Both the position numbers and the translations under genes were made by a program. Shown here piece by piece: positions 7,032 to 7,165 of a stretch of DNA of 7,165 nt; the first letter of the stretch is position 1, and each line of letters begins with the position of its first letter. The notes beneath the pieces are model-generated. The model was not told the origin of the DNA and made no database searches. It saw only the letters and a program-made list of their open reading frames with translations. Source of the DNA: JAAYYM01 sp035271065 (GTDB lineage Bacteria > Bacillota > Clostridia > Lachnospirales > Lachnospiraceae); contig DATESB010000146.1 in NCBI GenBank assembly GCA_035271065.1, positions 1 through 7,165 of the forward strand, in the 5' to 3' direction.

Positions 7032-7165
7032 ATGGATTACAACAAAAAGAAGAGAAGAAGAACAAAATCAGTACAGGATATGTATGGAATCGGGTTAGAT
7101 ACAAGACCGTCTTCCAGAGCATCATCAAGTGCAAGAACCATGAGTTACAGCAACTATACCTATAA
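7032..7165 (+). CDS. Unrecognised ORF with a basic, Ser-rich N-terminus, 3'-truncated
   Basis: I do not recognise this gene. The frame opens with ATG at 7032 and is open for 44 codons to the window edge. It is preceded by AAGG (7020-7023, with another AAGG at 7015-7018) at 8-base spacing and by the extended -10 promoter, so it is likely a real start of a new transcription unit. The visible part is strongly basic at first (KKKRRRTK, residues 5-12), then rich in Ser, Arg and Ala (RPSSRASSSARTMSYSNYTY, 25-44). It has no hydrophobic segment and no catalytic motif so far. Such a charged, disordered head is common on the cytoplasmic side of membrane-anchored cell-wall enzymes and on some nucleic-acid binders, but nothing in the window decides between these. 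Coding status is likely; function is unknown. Confidence 0.62.
   Translation, partial: MDYNKKKRRRTKSVQDMYGIGLDTRPSSRASSSARTMSYSNYTY

Noticed and set aside
1..7165. Chi-like sites, mobile elements, CRISPR arrays, tRNA genes or defence modules
   Set aside because: The Chi sequence of this organism is unknown, so scattered AGCGG words mean nothing by themselves. No terminal repeats, transposase, integrase, spaced direct repeats or cloverleaf sequence was seen.

Overview
The window looks like a core chromosomal segment from a low-to-moderate GC Gram-positive bacterium of the Clostridia, most likely a Lachnospiraceae-type organism. This rests on an AddAB-type (not RecBCD-type) recombination nuclease, an ECF-type S component of the UPF0397 kind, AT-leaning codon use and purine-rich Shine-Dalgarno sites. 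The taxon is inferred from gene content and protein flavour, not from a search. All supported genes are on the + strand and tightly packed.

Bases 1-5483 hold the addB-addA pair. addB has lost its 5' end to the window edge, so only the end of its helicase-like part and the whole C-terminal nuclease/iron-sulfur region are present. addA is complete (1253 aa) and starts inside the addB stop codon (ATGA overlap). Together they encode the two subunits of the helicase-nuclease that processes double-strand DNA ends for recombination. All expected helicase motifs, both nuclease active sites and the four iron-sulfur cysteines are intact. One oddity is a low-complexity Ser/Thr/Pro- and Asn-rich insert in AddA (about residues 520-572), encoded by short tandem DNA repeats.

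Bases 5484-6954 hold a second pair: a 187-aa membrane protein that resembles a vitamin-type ECF transporter S component, then, 12 bases later, a 284-aa patatin-like phospholipase of the YjjU type. No ECF ATPase or T subunit is in view, so the S component would have to use a shared energizing module encoded elsewhere. A possible promoter lies across the addA stop codon, but read-through from addA is also possible.

Bases 6955-7031 form a short intergenic region with a weak hairpin and a good extended -10 promoter. A new ORF with a very basic, serine-rich N-terminus then starts at 7032 and runs off the window. No RNA gene, mobile element, CRISPR array or clearly new multi-gene system is visible. 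The observations worth following are small-scale ones: the AddA insert, the altered patatin nucleophile elbow, the S component-patatin pairing, and the hairpin/promoter overlap.
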